DNA of 64,000 nt, from NCBI GenBank assembly GCA_028278225.1, contig JANQEU010000001.1:1-64000 (forward strand), in the 5' to 3' direction. The position numbers and the translations under genes were made by a program. The stretch's first letter is position 1; each line of letters opens with the position of its first letter. The notes below the pieces were generated by a model. The model was not told where the DNA came from, did no database searches, and saw nothing but the letters and a program-made list of their open reading frames with translations. This stretch comes from Cyclobacteriaceae bacterium (GTDB lineage Bacteria; Bacteroidota; Bacteroidia; Cytophagales; Cyclobacteriaceae). Shown here piece by piece: positions 52,422 to 61,480 of the stretch.

Positions 52422-53864
52422 GTGAAATTGCTGATCAAATTCTCTTTTCTTGGATTCACACTAGTGCTTTTGTTCAACGCCTGTACTGAAAGCCCCAAAA
52501 GCTCAGGAGAACAATTACCCAACATTGTAATGATCGTGGCTGATGATCTTGGTTATCCTTATGCAGGTTTTATGGGCGATACCCTTGTACAAACGCCCAA
52601 CCTGGACAAGTTAGCTAACATGGGAACGGTGTTTCGTAATGGCATGGTAACCCAGGCCCATTGTGCTCCTTCTTTGAGAACAATGGTCACCGGACTTCAT
52701 TCTGCCAGGTACGATTTTGTCAGTGAGCAGTTGCAGGAAGAAAAAAGAGGCGAACTCACCCAGGGGCTGAGCCAGGAAGATAGTTTGATTTGGGAGCGGG
52801 AGTTTCCCTGGAGGGCTATGCCTTATTTCAAAACTATTCCCGAATTTTTGGCTGAAAAAGGATATGCAAGTTTCCAGGGCGGCAAATGGTGGGAATTCAG
52901 CTATCAGAATGGAGGATTTACACATGGTATGAGCACGGGATGGACCAGGGAAGACCGCAAGGATCCGGACTTTTTCGTCTATCTGATGGGAAATGAAGGT
53001 TTAAAGCTGGGACGAAAAACCAATCAACCGGTGTTTGATTTTATAGAAGAACAAAAAGAAAATCCTTTCTTCCTCTGGTGGGCTCCTGATCTGCCCCACT
53101 GGCCCTTTAATGCGCCTGATAAATACTATGACATTTATAAAGATCGGGACATCGCAGAATCTGCAAAAAAGTACTATGCGAATGTGACCTGGTTTGACGA
53201 CGCTCTGGGAGAAGTAACTGATTACTTTGAAGAGAAAGGCTTGATGGAAAACACGCTTTTCATTTACGTTAATGACAATGGCTGGGATCAGGCACCCAAT
53301 GCCGAATACCGGTATGATTCTGCACTGTGGCATCATGGAGGCCCCAAGGGCAAGGGTTCCTATTACGATATGACGTATCGTACACCGCTAATATTTACAT
53401 GGAAAGGTACGATACCAGCTGGCCGGTATAAAGATGAATTGGCAAGTTCCATGGATCTCTTACCAACAATTCTTGACTATGCAGGTATGGAAAAGCCTGA
53501 CTATCTGAGAGGAATTTCACTTAAGTCCAATATCGCCGGAACTACAGGACAGAGTTATGATCAGATAGTGGGTAATGTCACGCAATTGTATTATGCTGTG
53601 AGGGGGAAAGTCAAACCTGAGAATCCGGGACCCTTTGATTTGGAGGTTATTGAAGGATACTGGGTGAGAACTCCCGAATATCACTACATATGGGATGTCA
53701 CCAATGACGAGGAATTATTATTTGATATGGAAAAAGATCCATATAATAACAACAATATTGCCCACTCGAATCAGGAGTTGATTAGTACCTTCAAACCTAA
53801 GATTACAGAATGGAGGAATGACATTTACCGTGAAATTGACAGGACGACACTGGACCTGGAATAG
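52422..53864 (+). CDS. S1 family sulfatase with variant CAPSLR active-site motif, lipoprotein
   Basis: 480 residues, GTG start. Lipobox signal VLLFNACTE (Cys21). It parallels the sulfatase at 40425-41855 throughout: IVADDLGYPYAGFMG, then AHCAPSLRTMVTG (Cys81; Leu where the consensus has Arg), GGKWWEFSYQNGG, YVNDNGWDQ and HHGGPKGKGSYYDM. The pair therefore flanks the second locus, one inside the minus-strand run and one on the plus strand after araC. Conservation of every other active-site block argues that the enzyme is functional. Substrate unknown. Confidence 0.88.
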   Translation: MKLLIKFSFLGFTLVLLFNACTESPKSSGEQLPNIVMIVADDLGYPYAGFMGDTLVQTPNLDKLANMGTVFRNGMVTQAHCAPSLRTMVTGLHSARYDFVSEQLQEEKRGELTQGLSQEDSLIWEREFPWRAMPYFKTIPEFLAEKGYASFQGGKWWEFSYQNGGFTHGMSTGWTREDRKDPDFFVYLMGNEGLKLGRKTNQPVFDFIEEQKENPFFLWWAPDLPHWPFNAPDKYYDIYKDRDIAESAKKYYANVTWFDDALGEVTDYFEEKGLMENTLFIYVNDNGWDQAPNAEYRYDSALWHHGGPKGKGSYYDMTYRTPLIFTWKGTIPAGRYKDELASSMDLLPTILDYAGMEKPDYLRGISLKSNIAGTTGQSYDQIVGNVTQLYYAVRGKVKPENPGPFDLEVIEGYWVRTPEYHYIWDVTNDEELLFDMEKDPYNNNNIAHSNQELISTFKPKITEWRNDIYREIDRTTLDLE

Positions 53865-54646
53865 GTAATTCAATTGCACCTACACTGCTGGCAGGATTAT
53901 AAATGGCATTTAAAATTCTATCAGTTTACAGGGATTTTTAAAAACTATTTGGCGTACTGCTTGAAAAGGCGAGTTATCCGTGATAGTGGCACTACAGGAC
54001 CGCAAAATGCCCCTCACACTATTCCCTCCTACCTCACAGGAAATGCAATCCAATAGATCACTTAATCAAAATAACGACATCAGATTCTGCCAAAAAAAAC
54101 CAATGGCCTTCAATAGAAAATTGACAGAAAAATAAATAATGAAGATCATTATAATTCCTGATGTGAGGCCTGACATAAAGCTGAGATTAGTTGGAATATG
54201 CCTGTTTACCTTTTCCATCAACCAGTGATTTATCTGCATTTAAGATAGCAAATATTGTAGCCAAAATCAACTAAACCCCTACATTTTGTCGACTAGGACA
54301 AACAGTCCCATAGATATTGGTAATCTCCCTCTAAACTTTGGGATATTGCAGCAAAAACCCATGGCCTGACCGGAGTTTACGGATAAAGGCTAACCGTGAA
54401 TATTCCGGATCCCTGGTCCTGCCTATATTCCCAAAAAAAGGTATTGCTATTATTCTATTGAAAAATTAGCAATAGCACCACCAATTTTTTTGAATATTGT
54501 AATGCCATATAGTAATATTTGAAATTAACAACTGATAAATGTTAGTAATTAAATTGGCAATTCACATTGGTTCGACCTGCGTAATTAGCTTTTTTTGCGC
54601 ACCGAAGATCAATTATCGAAGTCCTAAATACTAACAACTGTCGTAC
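53865..54646. other. 782-bp gap between sulfatase and pckA
   Basis: No supportable gene. Short frames here have no recognisable features. A weak inverted repeat, TATTGCTA (54443-54450) and TAGCAATA (54468-54475), is followed by AATTTTTTTG and could be a plus-strand terminator. The pckA promoter must lie in the last about 150 bp. The long gap may contain a decayed gene. Confidence 0.4.
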
Positions 54647-56296
54647 ATGGTAAAACTAAACTTAGAAGATATGAGTATCACTCCAAAGAATTCAGACCTA
54701 AGTCGTTACGGAATTAAAAATGCTACTGTTAACTGGAATTTGTCTCCGGAACAGTTGCAGAAAATCACCATCGAAAAAGGGATGGGAAAAGAAACTGATA
54801 ATGGAACCTTAGCCGTGAATACAGGCATATTCACAGGCCGCTCCCCTAAAGACAGATTCCTCGTCAAAGATGAATACACTGCGGACAAGGTCTGGTGGGG
54901 AAGGATAAACAAGCCGCTTGATCCCGAAAATTTTGACCGTCTTTATGATGAAGTGGTCAAGTATTTGTCAGATAAAGAACTTTATGCCCGGGATGGTTAT
55001 GTCTGCGCCGATCCAAAATACCGGATGAACGTTCGCACGATCACGGAATACCCCTGGTCAAATTATTTTGTAAATAGCATGTTCCTTCGTTTGGACGATA
55101 ACGAGAAGGAGAATTTTGAAGAGGAGTGGCTGATCCTTTGCGCACCCGGATATGAAGCTCCTGATCCGTCAGCTATCGGGATCAGGCAGGGGAACTTTTC
55201 AATTCTGAATTTCACCCGGAAAGTAGCACTGGTAGGAGGTTCTGCCTATACCGGTGAAATGAAGAAGGGGATCTTCTCAGCATTGAATTTGATACTGCCC
55301 TCGGATAAAAGTGTCCTTCCGATGCACTGTTCGGCCAACGTGGGCGAGGATGGGGATACAGCCATCTTCTTCGGACTTTCCGGCACTGGTAAAACTACGC
55401 TATCAGCAGATCCTGATCGAAAACTTATCGGCGATGATGAACACGGCTGGACCCCTGAAAATACTATTTTTAATTTCGAAGGTGGCTGCTACGCCAAAGT
55501 AATTGACCTTACAGAGGAGAAGGAACCTGATATTTACAGAGCTATTAAACCCGGTGCCTTATTGGAAAACGTTATTTTCAAGGATGGTACGGGTGAAGTG
55601 GATTACTTTGACAGTTCCATAACACAAAATACCAGGGTGAGTTATCCTATTGAACACATTGATAACATACAACAACCTTCGTATGCCGAGAATCCCAAGA
55701 ATATTTTCTTCCTTACCTGTGATGCCTTTGGGGTATTACCTCCGGTTGCAAAATTGACTCCGGGACAGGCTGCTTACCACTTCATTTCGGGTTACACGGC
55801 TAAGGTGGCCGGAACTGAAGCCGGTATCAATGAACCTGTACCTGCTTTCTCTGCTTGTTTCGGAGAACCTTTCATGCCATTACATCCCACCAAATATGCC
55901 GAAATGTTAAAGGAGAAAATGAAAGAAACAGGTGTTAAAGTATGGCTTGTGAATACGGGATGGAGCGGCGGTCCTTATGGTGTTGGCTCACGAATTAAAT
56001 TGAAATATTCTAGAGCGATGATAACCGCAATTCTGAAAGGACAATTGGATGATGTTGATTACGAACAACATCCCATTTTTGGATTGCATATGCCAAAATA
56101 TTGCCCTGGCGTGCCTACCGAAATACTGGATCCAATGAACACCTGGCTGCAAAAAGGAGTATATGTGAGTAAAGCCATTCAGCTAGCACATTCATTCCAC
56201 CTCAACTTTGACAAGTTTGTTAATCAGGCATCTGATGAAACGTTCCACGGCGGACCATTAATAGATGCACATCAGATTTTGGACGAGGCATTATAA
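54647..56296 (+). CDS. pckA: Phosphoenolpyruvate carboxykinase (ATP)
   Basis: 549 residues, within the usual length of bacterial ATP-type PEPCK. Kinase-1a/P-loop GLSGTGKTTLS, preceded by LPMHCSANVG and followed by LIGDDEHGWT (kinase-2, metal Asp), plus the substrate Arg in NTGIFTGRSPKDRF and NTGWSGGPYGVGSR. It converts oxaloacetate and ATP to phosphoenolpyruvate, CO2 and ADP, the first step of gluconeogenesis, in the cytoplasm. An internal ATG near 54671 is possible, but the first ATG is plausible. Housekeeping gene in its own transcription unit with a terminator 22 bp after the stop. Confidence 0.97.
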   Translation: MVKLNLEDMSITPKNSDLSRYGIKNATVNWNLSPEQLQKITIEKGMGKETDNGTLAVNTGIFTGRSPKDRFLVKDEYTADKVWWGRINKPLDPENFDRLYDEVVKYLSDKELYARDGYVCADPKYRMNVRTITEYPWSNYFVNSMFLRLDDNEKENFEEEWLILCAPGYEAPDPSAIGIRQGNFSILNFTRKVALVGGSAYTGEMKKGIFSALNLILPSDKSVLPMHCSANVGEDGDTAIFFGLSGTGKTTLSADPDRKLIGDDEHGWTPENTIFNFEGGCYAKVIDLTEEKEPDIYRAIKPGALLENVIFKDGTGEVDYFDSSITQNTRVSYPIEHIDNIQQPSYAENPKNIFFLTCDAFGVLPPVAKLTPGQAAYHFISGYTAKVAGTEAGINEPVPAFSACFGEPFMPLHPTKYAEMLKEKMKETGVKVWLVNTGWSGGPYGVGSRIKLKYSRAMITAILKGQLDDVDYEQHPIFGLHMPKYCPGVPTEILDPMNTWLQKGVYVSKAIQLAHSFHLNFDKFVNQASDETFHGGPLIDAHQILDEAL

Positions 56297-56317
56297 ACAT
56301 CAAATTACATTTACGGA

Positions 56318-56346
56318 AAAGCAGGTCTCCAAAACCTGCTTTTTTT
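56318..56346 (+). terminator. Rho-independent terminator of pckA
   Basis: Arms AAAGCAGGT (56318-56326) and ACCTGCTTT (56334-56342), 7-nt loop, followed by a T-run through 56346. It begins 22 bp after the pckA stop. Confidence 0.9.
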
Positions 56347-56357
56347 ATATAAAAAAA

Positions 56358-56382
56358 GCCCCACGTATCTCCAGGATGGGGC
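56358..56382 (-). terminator. Terminator-like hairpin facing the minus strand
   Basis: Arms GCCCCA (56358-56363) and TGGGGC (56377-56382). Read on the minus strand, the stem is followed by a run of T (A-run at 56351-56357). It could end transcription coming from 56780 or act back-to-back with the pckA terminator. Confidence 0.6.
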
Positions 56383-56468
56383 CCAAATACTCATGGAGTA
56401 ATTGTTTTATAATCCCTTAACACTTACGGTTGAAATGACCCTGATTTTTTCTCAAAAAATGTTGAAAA

Positions 56469-56673
56469 TTAATTTGATGTGAGTTCGATATAACAATTCC
56501 AATGGAATTTCTTAAAAACAACAAAAACCTATTTCAAAGGCTTCCAAAAGCAGGAATGAGCGGAAGAAAGGGAGACCCCTCGGGCCATTCACCCCCCGCA
56601 ATCACAACAAATTACCCTCTGAGAGAGGATGAGGCTGATTTTTATTTTTTATGTCGAACCGACGTTAATTTAA
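56469..56673. repeat. Intergenic element with imperfect 25-bp inverted ends
   Basis: The left end (56469-56493) contains TTGATGTGAGTTCGATATAA; the right end (56649-56673) is its imperfect reverse complement (about 18 of 25 positions), containing ATGTCGAACCGACGTTAATT. The same end sequence occurs at 19378-19398 and 19637-19657, so this is a dispersed family. The interior has no supportable gene. Confidence 0.55.
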
Positions 56674-56710
56674 TATCAACTTCCCTATATAAAAATCAAA
56701 AGAAAAAAAT

Positions 56711-56766
56711 GTCTGCGCGACGCGGTCTACGTGACCCGGTCTGCGCGACCCGGTCTGCGCGACCGG
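56711..56766. repeat. 14-bp tandem repeat, four units
   Basis: Units GTCTGCGCGACGCG (56711), GTCTACGTGACCCG (56725), GTCTGCGCGACCCG (56739) and GTCTGCGCGACCGG (56753). They are GC-rich in an AT-rich gap, each unit is partly palindromic (GTC...GAC), and the array ends 14 bp before the stop of the gene at 56780. Confidence 0.85.
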
Positions 56767-56779
56767 TCGTAGCTGATAG

Positions 56780-59002
56780 TTATTCCACGGTGAAGTACTT
56801 TCTTATGGAAACGGGTGTACCTCCTTCGGTGATACCCTCAATCCTGATTTCATATTTTCCTGTGACTTCGGAGGTATGGAAATCCAGCGTAACGTTTCCC
56901 GAGGTTCCTGTGACGATCGAGGGCTCCCAGAGAAGAAGGTCCCTCCGGTCCGGAATTCTTTCATCTTTGGCATAACTGACACGATTCGATCCTTTCTGAT
57001 CCTGAATACTTTGAATGGTTATTCTCTGGGTTTCAGGGACATAACCAGCCAGATCATCATCGAAAGTATGAAAAGAAATTATTCCATTGATACCAATAGA
57101 GCCAAAGAAATACTTCCTGTTAAGAATATCAATTCTTTCAATGAGAAAAGGAGAAATATCAAGGATTTCCTTTTGCGTTATAGGGGCTCCATCCAGTAGT
57201 AACAATGTAGGAAAATTCTCAGCCGAAGGGCCAGGTTTGAAATCCAGGATCTTTAACAGGAATTCATTCTTGCTTTCATTTTTGCTAATACTGACCTCGG
57301 GAATGTACTCAAGGAACGTATCTCTGATCGTTGGGAATCTGGTATAATCATCCAACCTGTATGATTTGAAACTGCTGATCTGCCGGACTTCTTTTTTCAA
57401 TGTGTCGACTGACACGGGAAGGTAATAGGCATTTTCAATTTGATTGTTGATGCTTCTTCTGAGGATGCTCGCAATTCGTGCGGAATCAAGATCAATTGGC
57501 ATAAATGTATATGATGGGTAATTGTCATAGAATTCATTTTCCATCACAATGGAATAATCAGACGACCGTCCTCCCATAACGGAGAGATAACCTTCGCCTC
57601 GCTTTTCGGGAGCATCGAAGCCCAGAATAAAGTTACCGGAGGGATCTACTTCACTAACCCTTACCTGGTACGCCTCACCGGGAATGGAGAGATTGACAGC
57701 CAGGGGTATGTCCTGCTCACCTTCATACTCTGGGATCCGCCCTTCTAATAAGTCAGATCTGAATTCCGGCAAGAACCTAAAAGTCTGTGGCTGCAGATCC
57801 TGAAAACGCCATTTCAATGCTGCCAGGTAGTTATTTATGGCTTCAGGATAAGCCCTGAGGATCAAACCGGATAATTGTGGTTTATCAACCCTTGAATTGA
57901 TCGAATACATCGGCCCGATGTCAGGCTGATTTCCCGTATTGTATAGGTAAGAAACTGCTATAGACACATGCGAATTGTCCGGAACTTCAATGCTGTAGTC
58001 AACTGCTTCCCTGGTGCTGAATACTTCATCACCATTTTTTTGCATCGCAAAACCTAATTTGTTATTGAATATCAATCTTTCGCTGAGAACCTTTCCCTTG
58101 TCATCTGAAAGAATGATGTTGAACAAGCCCGATGGAAGATCGGCCTTCAATAATGTTAATGGTGCATCGCTTTCAACAGAGCCCCTGAACAGGACATTCT
58201 GCGGAGAAACTATCTCAATTTTCCCGGAACTTCCTCCCCAATCCACTCCGGTGTTCATATATATTGCAAACCTGTCCGGATGCTCACTTACCCGTAAGCT
58301 TACACATTGACTACAGGCTACCGGTAAGTCAAAAAAGTCAAAACCGTCATCTTTATCAACGATCGCCTGATAGGTAAAATCACGCTCGGGTTTGAGGCTA
58401 ATCTCTCCTATGCCGAACTGATCGGTTGAAAAATCTGTGATCAAATCATTCGAGCTTGAAACAATTCTACCTGAAATACGCTTCCCGCTCCCCGCCAGGA
58501 CCACAATTCTATTTGCCGCGCCCGGAATCAGGGAACCACCTTCAGGGAAGAACTGCAGGTTGTCTTTAGCCATATTGCTGTGTCCCGGTTCAAATTTTTC
58601 GTAGGGATTGATGATGGTCAGAGGTTGTGAGAAAAAATCATTGAAATTTTTCATCCAGCGTGTGTACGCCACAATTCGATAATTACCGGTAGAAATAAGG
58701 GATGGAATAAAATACTCACCATTTCCCCTGCCATGGTCCAGTGTCAGCTTGGTCTGATGTATGGAATTCCCCTCGTCATCAAGCAGCTCGACATATAGTA
58801 TTTTGCTCAGCTCGGAAAGTTTGCCGGTTTTCATACTGTAGATGTATGCGGAATAGTAAACAGTCTCCCCGACGATCAGGTCTACGCTGCTAAGATGTAG
58901 ATAAACCTCTTCTCTTACATTTTTTGATTCCTGTGCAGGCTGGCAAAGACCTGTCGTGAAACACGCGAAGGCCAGCAGGCACACAATGAATTTTCCTCCC
59001 AT
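56780..59002 (-). CDS. Exported macroglobulin-like protein with TonB-plug-like domain
   Basis: 740 residues from the ATG at 59002, chosen because it starts 2 bp after the DUF4249 stop and gives the signal MGGKFIVCLLAFACFTTG; earlier ATGs overlap that gene. The N-terminal part has an MG2-like beta domain (EEVYLHLSSVDLIVGETVYYS, then GNYRIVAYTRWMKNF). Near residue 600 onwards a plug-like segment appears (FPTLLLLDGAPITQKEILD, FFGSIGINGIISFHT), resembling TonB receptor plugs but without any barrel. The C-terminus is DFHTSEVTGKYEIRIEGIT. Such proteins recur next to DUF4249 and TonB receptors. Role unknown, presumably periplasmic or outer membrane. Confidence 0.8.
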   Translation of the reverse strand: MGGKFIVCLLAFACFTTGLCQPAQESKNVREEVYLHLSSVDLIVGETVYYSAYIYSMKTGKLSELSKILYVELLDDEGNSIHQTKLTLDHGRGNGEYFIPSLISTGNYRIVAYTRWMKNFNDFFSQPLTIINPYEKFEPGHSNMAKDNLQFFPEGGSLIPGAANRIVVLAGSGKRISGRIVSSSNDLITDFSTDQFGIGEISLKPERDFTYQAIVDKDDGFDFFDLPVACSQCVSLRVSEHPDRFAIYMNTGVDWGGSSGKIEIVSPQNVLFRGSVESDAPLTLLKADLPSGLFNIILSDDKGKVLSERLIFNNKLGFAMQKNGDEVFSTREAVDYSIEVPDNSHVSIAVSYLYNTGNQPDIGPMYSINSRVDKPQLSGLILRAYPEAINNYLAALKWRFQDLQPQTFRFLPEFRSDLLEGRIPEYEGEQDIPLAVNLSIPGEAYQVRVSEVDPSGNFILGFDAPEKRGEGYLSVMGGRSSDYSIVMENEFYDNYPSYTFMPIDLDSARIASILRRSINNQIENAYYLPVSVDTLKKEVRQISSFKSYRLDDYTRFPTIRDTFLEYIPEVSISKNESKNEFLLKILDFKPGPSAENFPTLLLLDGAPITQKEILDISPFLIERIDILNRKYFFGSIGINGIISFHTFDDDLAGYVPETQRITIQSIQDQKGSNRVSYAKDERIPDRRDLLLWEPSIVTGTSGNVTLDFHTSEVTGKYEIRIEGITEGGTPVSIRKYFTVE

Positions 59003-59004
59003 AT

Positions 59005-60288
59005 TTACTTCCATATTTCTGGTTTCTCCAATTTTCCGTACTCCCGGCAATCACTACATATTTTACAGGCAACATACACAATATGACCCGGATCAGGTAT
59101 GTCCGTAATTCGTCGTTCCGGTCCATTCAGCGGATGGTTTACATATGCACTTACGGCCGACCAGTCCTTATAGTATTCGGTCCTGATATCGAGTGTATCT
59201 CCCGTTCTCGATATCACGACCTGTTCCCTGCTAAAGAGGATATTGAACTGAGCAACCGGATTTTCCTCCGGGCATCCTTCCGGACAGACCCATTCTTCGA
59301 CACTCAATCCATCTTCTTCAAACTCACTTTTGTTGAAGATCCTTTTAACCTCCGTGACTCCCGCCACCTCAAAAAAGCCTAGAATCGGTATAGACTTTTC
59401 TCCCTGTGCTTCCAGATTTCCTAGAACAGATCCCTTCTGTTTATCAAAAAAACTTCCGGCAAATTCATTGTTTTCCCTCACAGTTTCGTAGAAGCTGTAT
59501 GCTTCACCGGAAATGGAATACTGCCTTACACCTATGATATAATTGTAGGCGAGATGAGGTTCAGATTCATCAATGAACCTGATAGGTAACTCAGAAATAC
59601 GATTTTCTTTCAGTCCCTGCGTTGTACTTAGGATCGTGGTGGTAGAATTAAATGTCCGGTAACAGGTTCCCAGAGGTATTTCTCTTTCAAAAACCTCAAA
59701 ACTTACTCCTTGTCCATTCCAATCGTAAAGTGATGGAAAAGGAACACTTACTTCAAAACTCTCAATGTATTCGTACCGGTAATGTGAAGGTTCGCTCGAA
59801 TCATCATGAGCATCAAGAAAGATCTGAACACCAAAATCGTCCGTTTCATCGACAGATGACGGAATCGACAGATATTTTCCATAAATGCTGTCAATGGGGT
59901 CCGGTTCCAACAGCTCCGCTTCCAGCGACTGGTAGAATGTACCATCTGCCAACTGAATATTGAGTGTATATGATCGACCAACTATGCCGGCAAATGATGA
60001 ATCCGTCGCATAACTGCCCGGGCTTGTTTCACTCATCTCTACTGAATTGCCCATATCATCTTCGATCCACAGCCTGGCATTTGACACGGGTTCTTCCAGG
60101 GTTTGGTCCAGTGCAAAAGTCATGGTGAGCCTGGCCTGGTGGGCTTTGGTCTCATTGGTCAAAGATGCGTCAACCACCAAAGCTGACTGGGTACCGGTCA
60201 CTTTAAACTCATACGGCTCTACACAAGTACCGATCAATAGCGATAAACACAAATACCCTGAAAACCTGATGATCCCCTTCCACTCCAT
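59005..60288 (-). CDS. DUF4249 domain lipoprotein (copy 2)
   Basis: 427 residues. Lipobox LLIGTCVEPYEF, then the DUF4249 opening LVVDASLTNETKAHQARLT and PGSYATDSSFAGIVGRSYTL, with PDPIDSIYGKY later. The C-terminal motif VACKICSDCREYG...KPEIW (two Cys pairs) matches the usual DUF4249 ending. The protein is paralogous to the next DUF4249 at 60290 and separated from it by 1 bp. DUF4249 lipoproteins pair with TonB-dependent receptors and are thought to take the surface-binding role that SusD has elsewhere; that is a family-level inference. Ligand unknown. Confidence 0.9.
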   Translation of the reverse strand: MEWKGIIRFSGYLCLSLLIGTCVEPYEFKVTGTQSALVVDASLTNETKAHQARLTMTFALDQTLEEPVSNARLWIEDDMGNSVEMSETSPGSYATDSSFAGIVGRSYTLNIQLADGTFYQSLEAELLEPDPIDSIYGKYLSIPSSVDETDDFGVQIFLDAHDDSSEPSHYRYEYIESFEVSVPFPSLYDWNGQGVSFEVFEREIPLGTCYRTFNSTTTILSTTQGLKENRISELPIRFIDESEPHLAYNYIIGVRQYSISGEAYSFYETVRENNEFAGSFFDKQKGSVLGNLEAQGEKSIPILGFFEVAGVTEVKRIFNKSEFEEDGLSVEEWVCPEGCPEENPVAQFNILFSREQVVISRTGDTLDIRTEYYKDWSAVSAYVNHPLNGPERRITDIPDPGHIVYVACKICSDCREYGKLEKPEIWK

Positions 60289-60289
60289 G

Positions 60290-61477
60290 TCAATTCCAAA
60301 ATTCAGGTTTATTGAGGTCTCCTTCCCAGAACGTACAGTCCGAGCAACCGACAGGGGCGACTACCGCCATATCAATCGGAAATGGCAAGATCGTATATAT
60401 ATTTTTATTGCGATTTGAGAAAAAACTGAAAAAATCATACAATCCCCCCAGTGCTACGGTATCGAATACATCCTCATTTGCATTGCTCCAGCAAAAGTCC
60501 GTTTTGTGTATTTCAAAGCCCTCCGGGCTAAATTCAGAAGGTCTAAAGACCCTTTTCGAGTCTGATACTCCAGCCACTTCAAAAAATCCCAGGATCACAA
60601 TATCTTCACTGTTTTCGGCTGTCAGGTTCCCGAATACCGTGCCCTTTTGACGGTCAAAAAAGCTTCCGCCCGCCTCATTGATCTCCTTGAGCTTTTTATG
60701 GAACTTATATGTGGCAGATCCAATCATATATTGCCTGATCTCCAAAGAATAACGGTAATAAAGATGGGGATCTATGTCCTCAATAAATCTGACGGGCAGC
60801 TCCGAAAGCCGGTTTTCAGTCAAACCCTGGGTAGTCCCGTGGATCAGTTCGTTTGATTTTTCGCTTGCGTAACATATTCCGACAGGGGGAAATCTTGAGG
60901 TGTAATCGCGACTTTCATCACTCCAGACATACTCCGATGGGAATGGTACGCGCAGCTCATATCGTTCTACATATTCATACCTGTAGTTTGAGCTTGGATA
61001 CAGGTCGGAATGAGTGTCCACATAAAATTGGATCCCGTTTCTAAGTATACCGGTTTCCGGATGGGGAAGGCTGATATATCTGCCATAAATGCTGTCAATT
61101 GGACTTGGCGCCAGGAGTTCTTCTTCAGCAGAAAAAATAACCAAATTATCAGGTGTGACGATCTGAAGCATGTATTTCTTACCTACAACTCCCGCAAATG
61201 AAGAATCGGTTTGATATTGTCCGGGAGATACTTCACTCAATTGGATCACGGCTCCGTCTTCATCTTCTATGGTCACTTCAGCGCCGCTTAATGGAATTTC
61301 AACTGATTCGTCTATGGGAAAAGTATAAGACAACCGTGTGATGTGAGGTTTTGTTTCATTGGTCAGCGAGGCATCCACCACGATGACCCTTTCAGTTTCT
61401 ACAGGTATGATTTTATAGGGTTCAACACAGGAATAAATACCAAGAATCAAAAAACCTATCGTAGCGCTCCACTTCAT
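60290..61477 (-). CDS. DUF4249 domain lipoprotein (copy 1)
   Basis: 395 residues. Lipobox GIYSCVEPYKI, then VIVVDASLTNETKPHITRLS, GQYQTDSSFAGVVGKKYML and PSPIDSIYGRY, in the same order as the protein at 59005. The C-terminal motif is GCSDCTFWEG...NKPEFW. It is 3 bp downstream of the TonB receptor stop, so it is the second gene of this four-gene minus-strand operon. A tandem DUF4249 pair beside one receptor is less common than a single copy and suggests duplication followed by divergence of ligand binding. Confidence 0.9.
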   Translation of the reverse strand: MKWSATIGFLILGIYSCVEPYKIIPVETERVIVVDASLTNETKPHITRLSYTFPIDESVEIPLSGAEVTIEDEDGAVIQLSEVSPGQYQTDSSFAGVVGKKYMLQIVTPDNLVIFSAEEELLAPSPIDSIYGRYISLPHPETGILRNGIQFYVDTHSDLYPSSNYRYEYVERYELRVPFPSEYVWSDESRDYTSRFPPVGICYASEKSNELIHGTTQGLTENRLSELPVRFIEDIDPHLYYRYSLEIRQYMIGSATYKFHKKLKEINEAGGSFFDRQKGTVFGNLTAENSEDIVILGFFEVAGVSDSKRVFRPSEFSPEGFEIHKTDFCWSNANEDVFDTVALGGLYDFFSFFSNRNKNIYTILPFPIDMAVVAPVGCSDCTFWEGDLNKPEFWN

Positions 61478-61480
61478 CCG

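Noticed and set aside
53874-54056. 60-aa frame after the second CAPSLR sulfatase
   Set aside because: No motif, no conserved-looking composition; probably chance in a non-coding gap.
56502-56975. 157-aa plus-strand frame spanning the tandem repeat
   Set aside because: It runs through the 14-bp tandem array and into the antisense of the plug-like protein gene, and has no recognisable domain.
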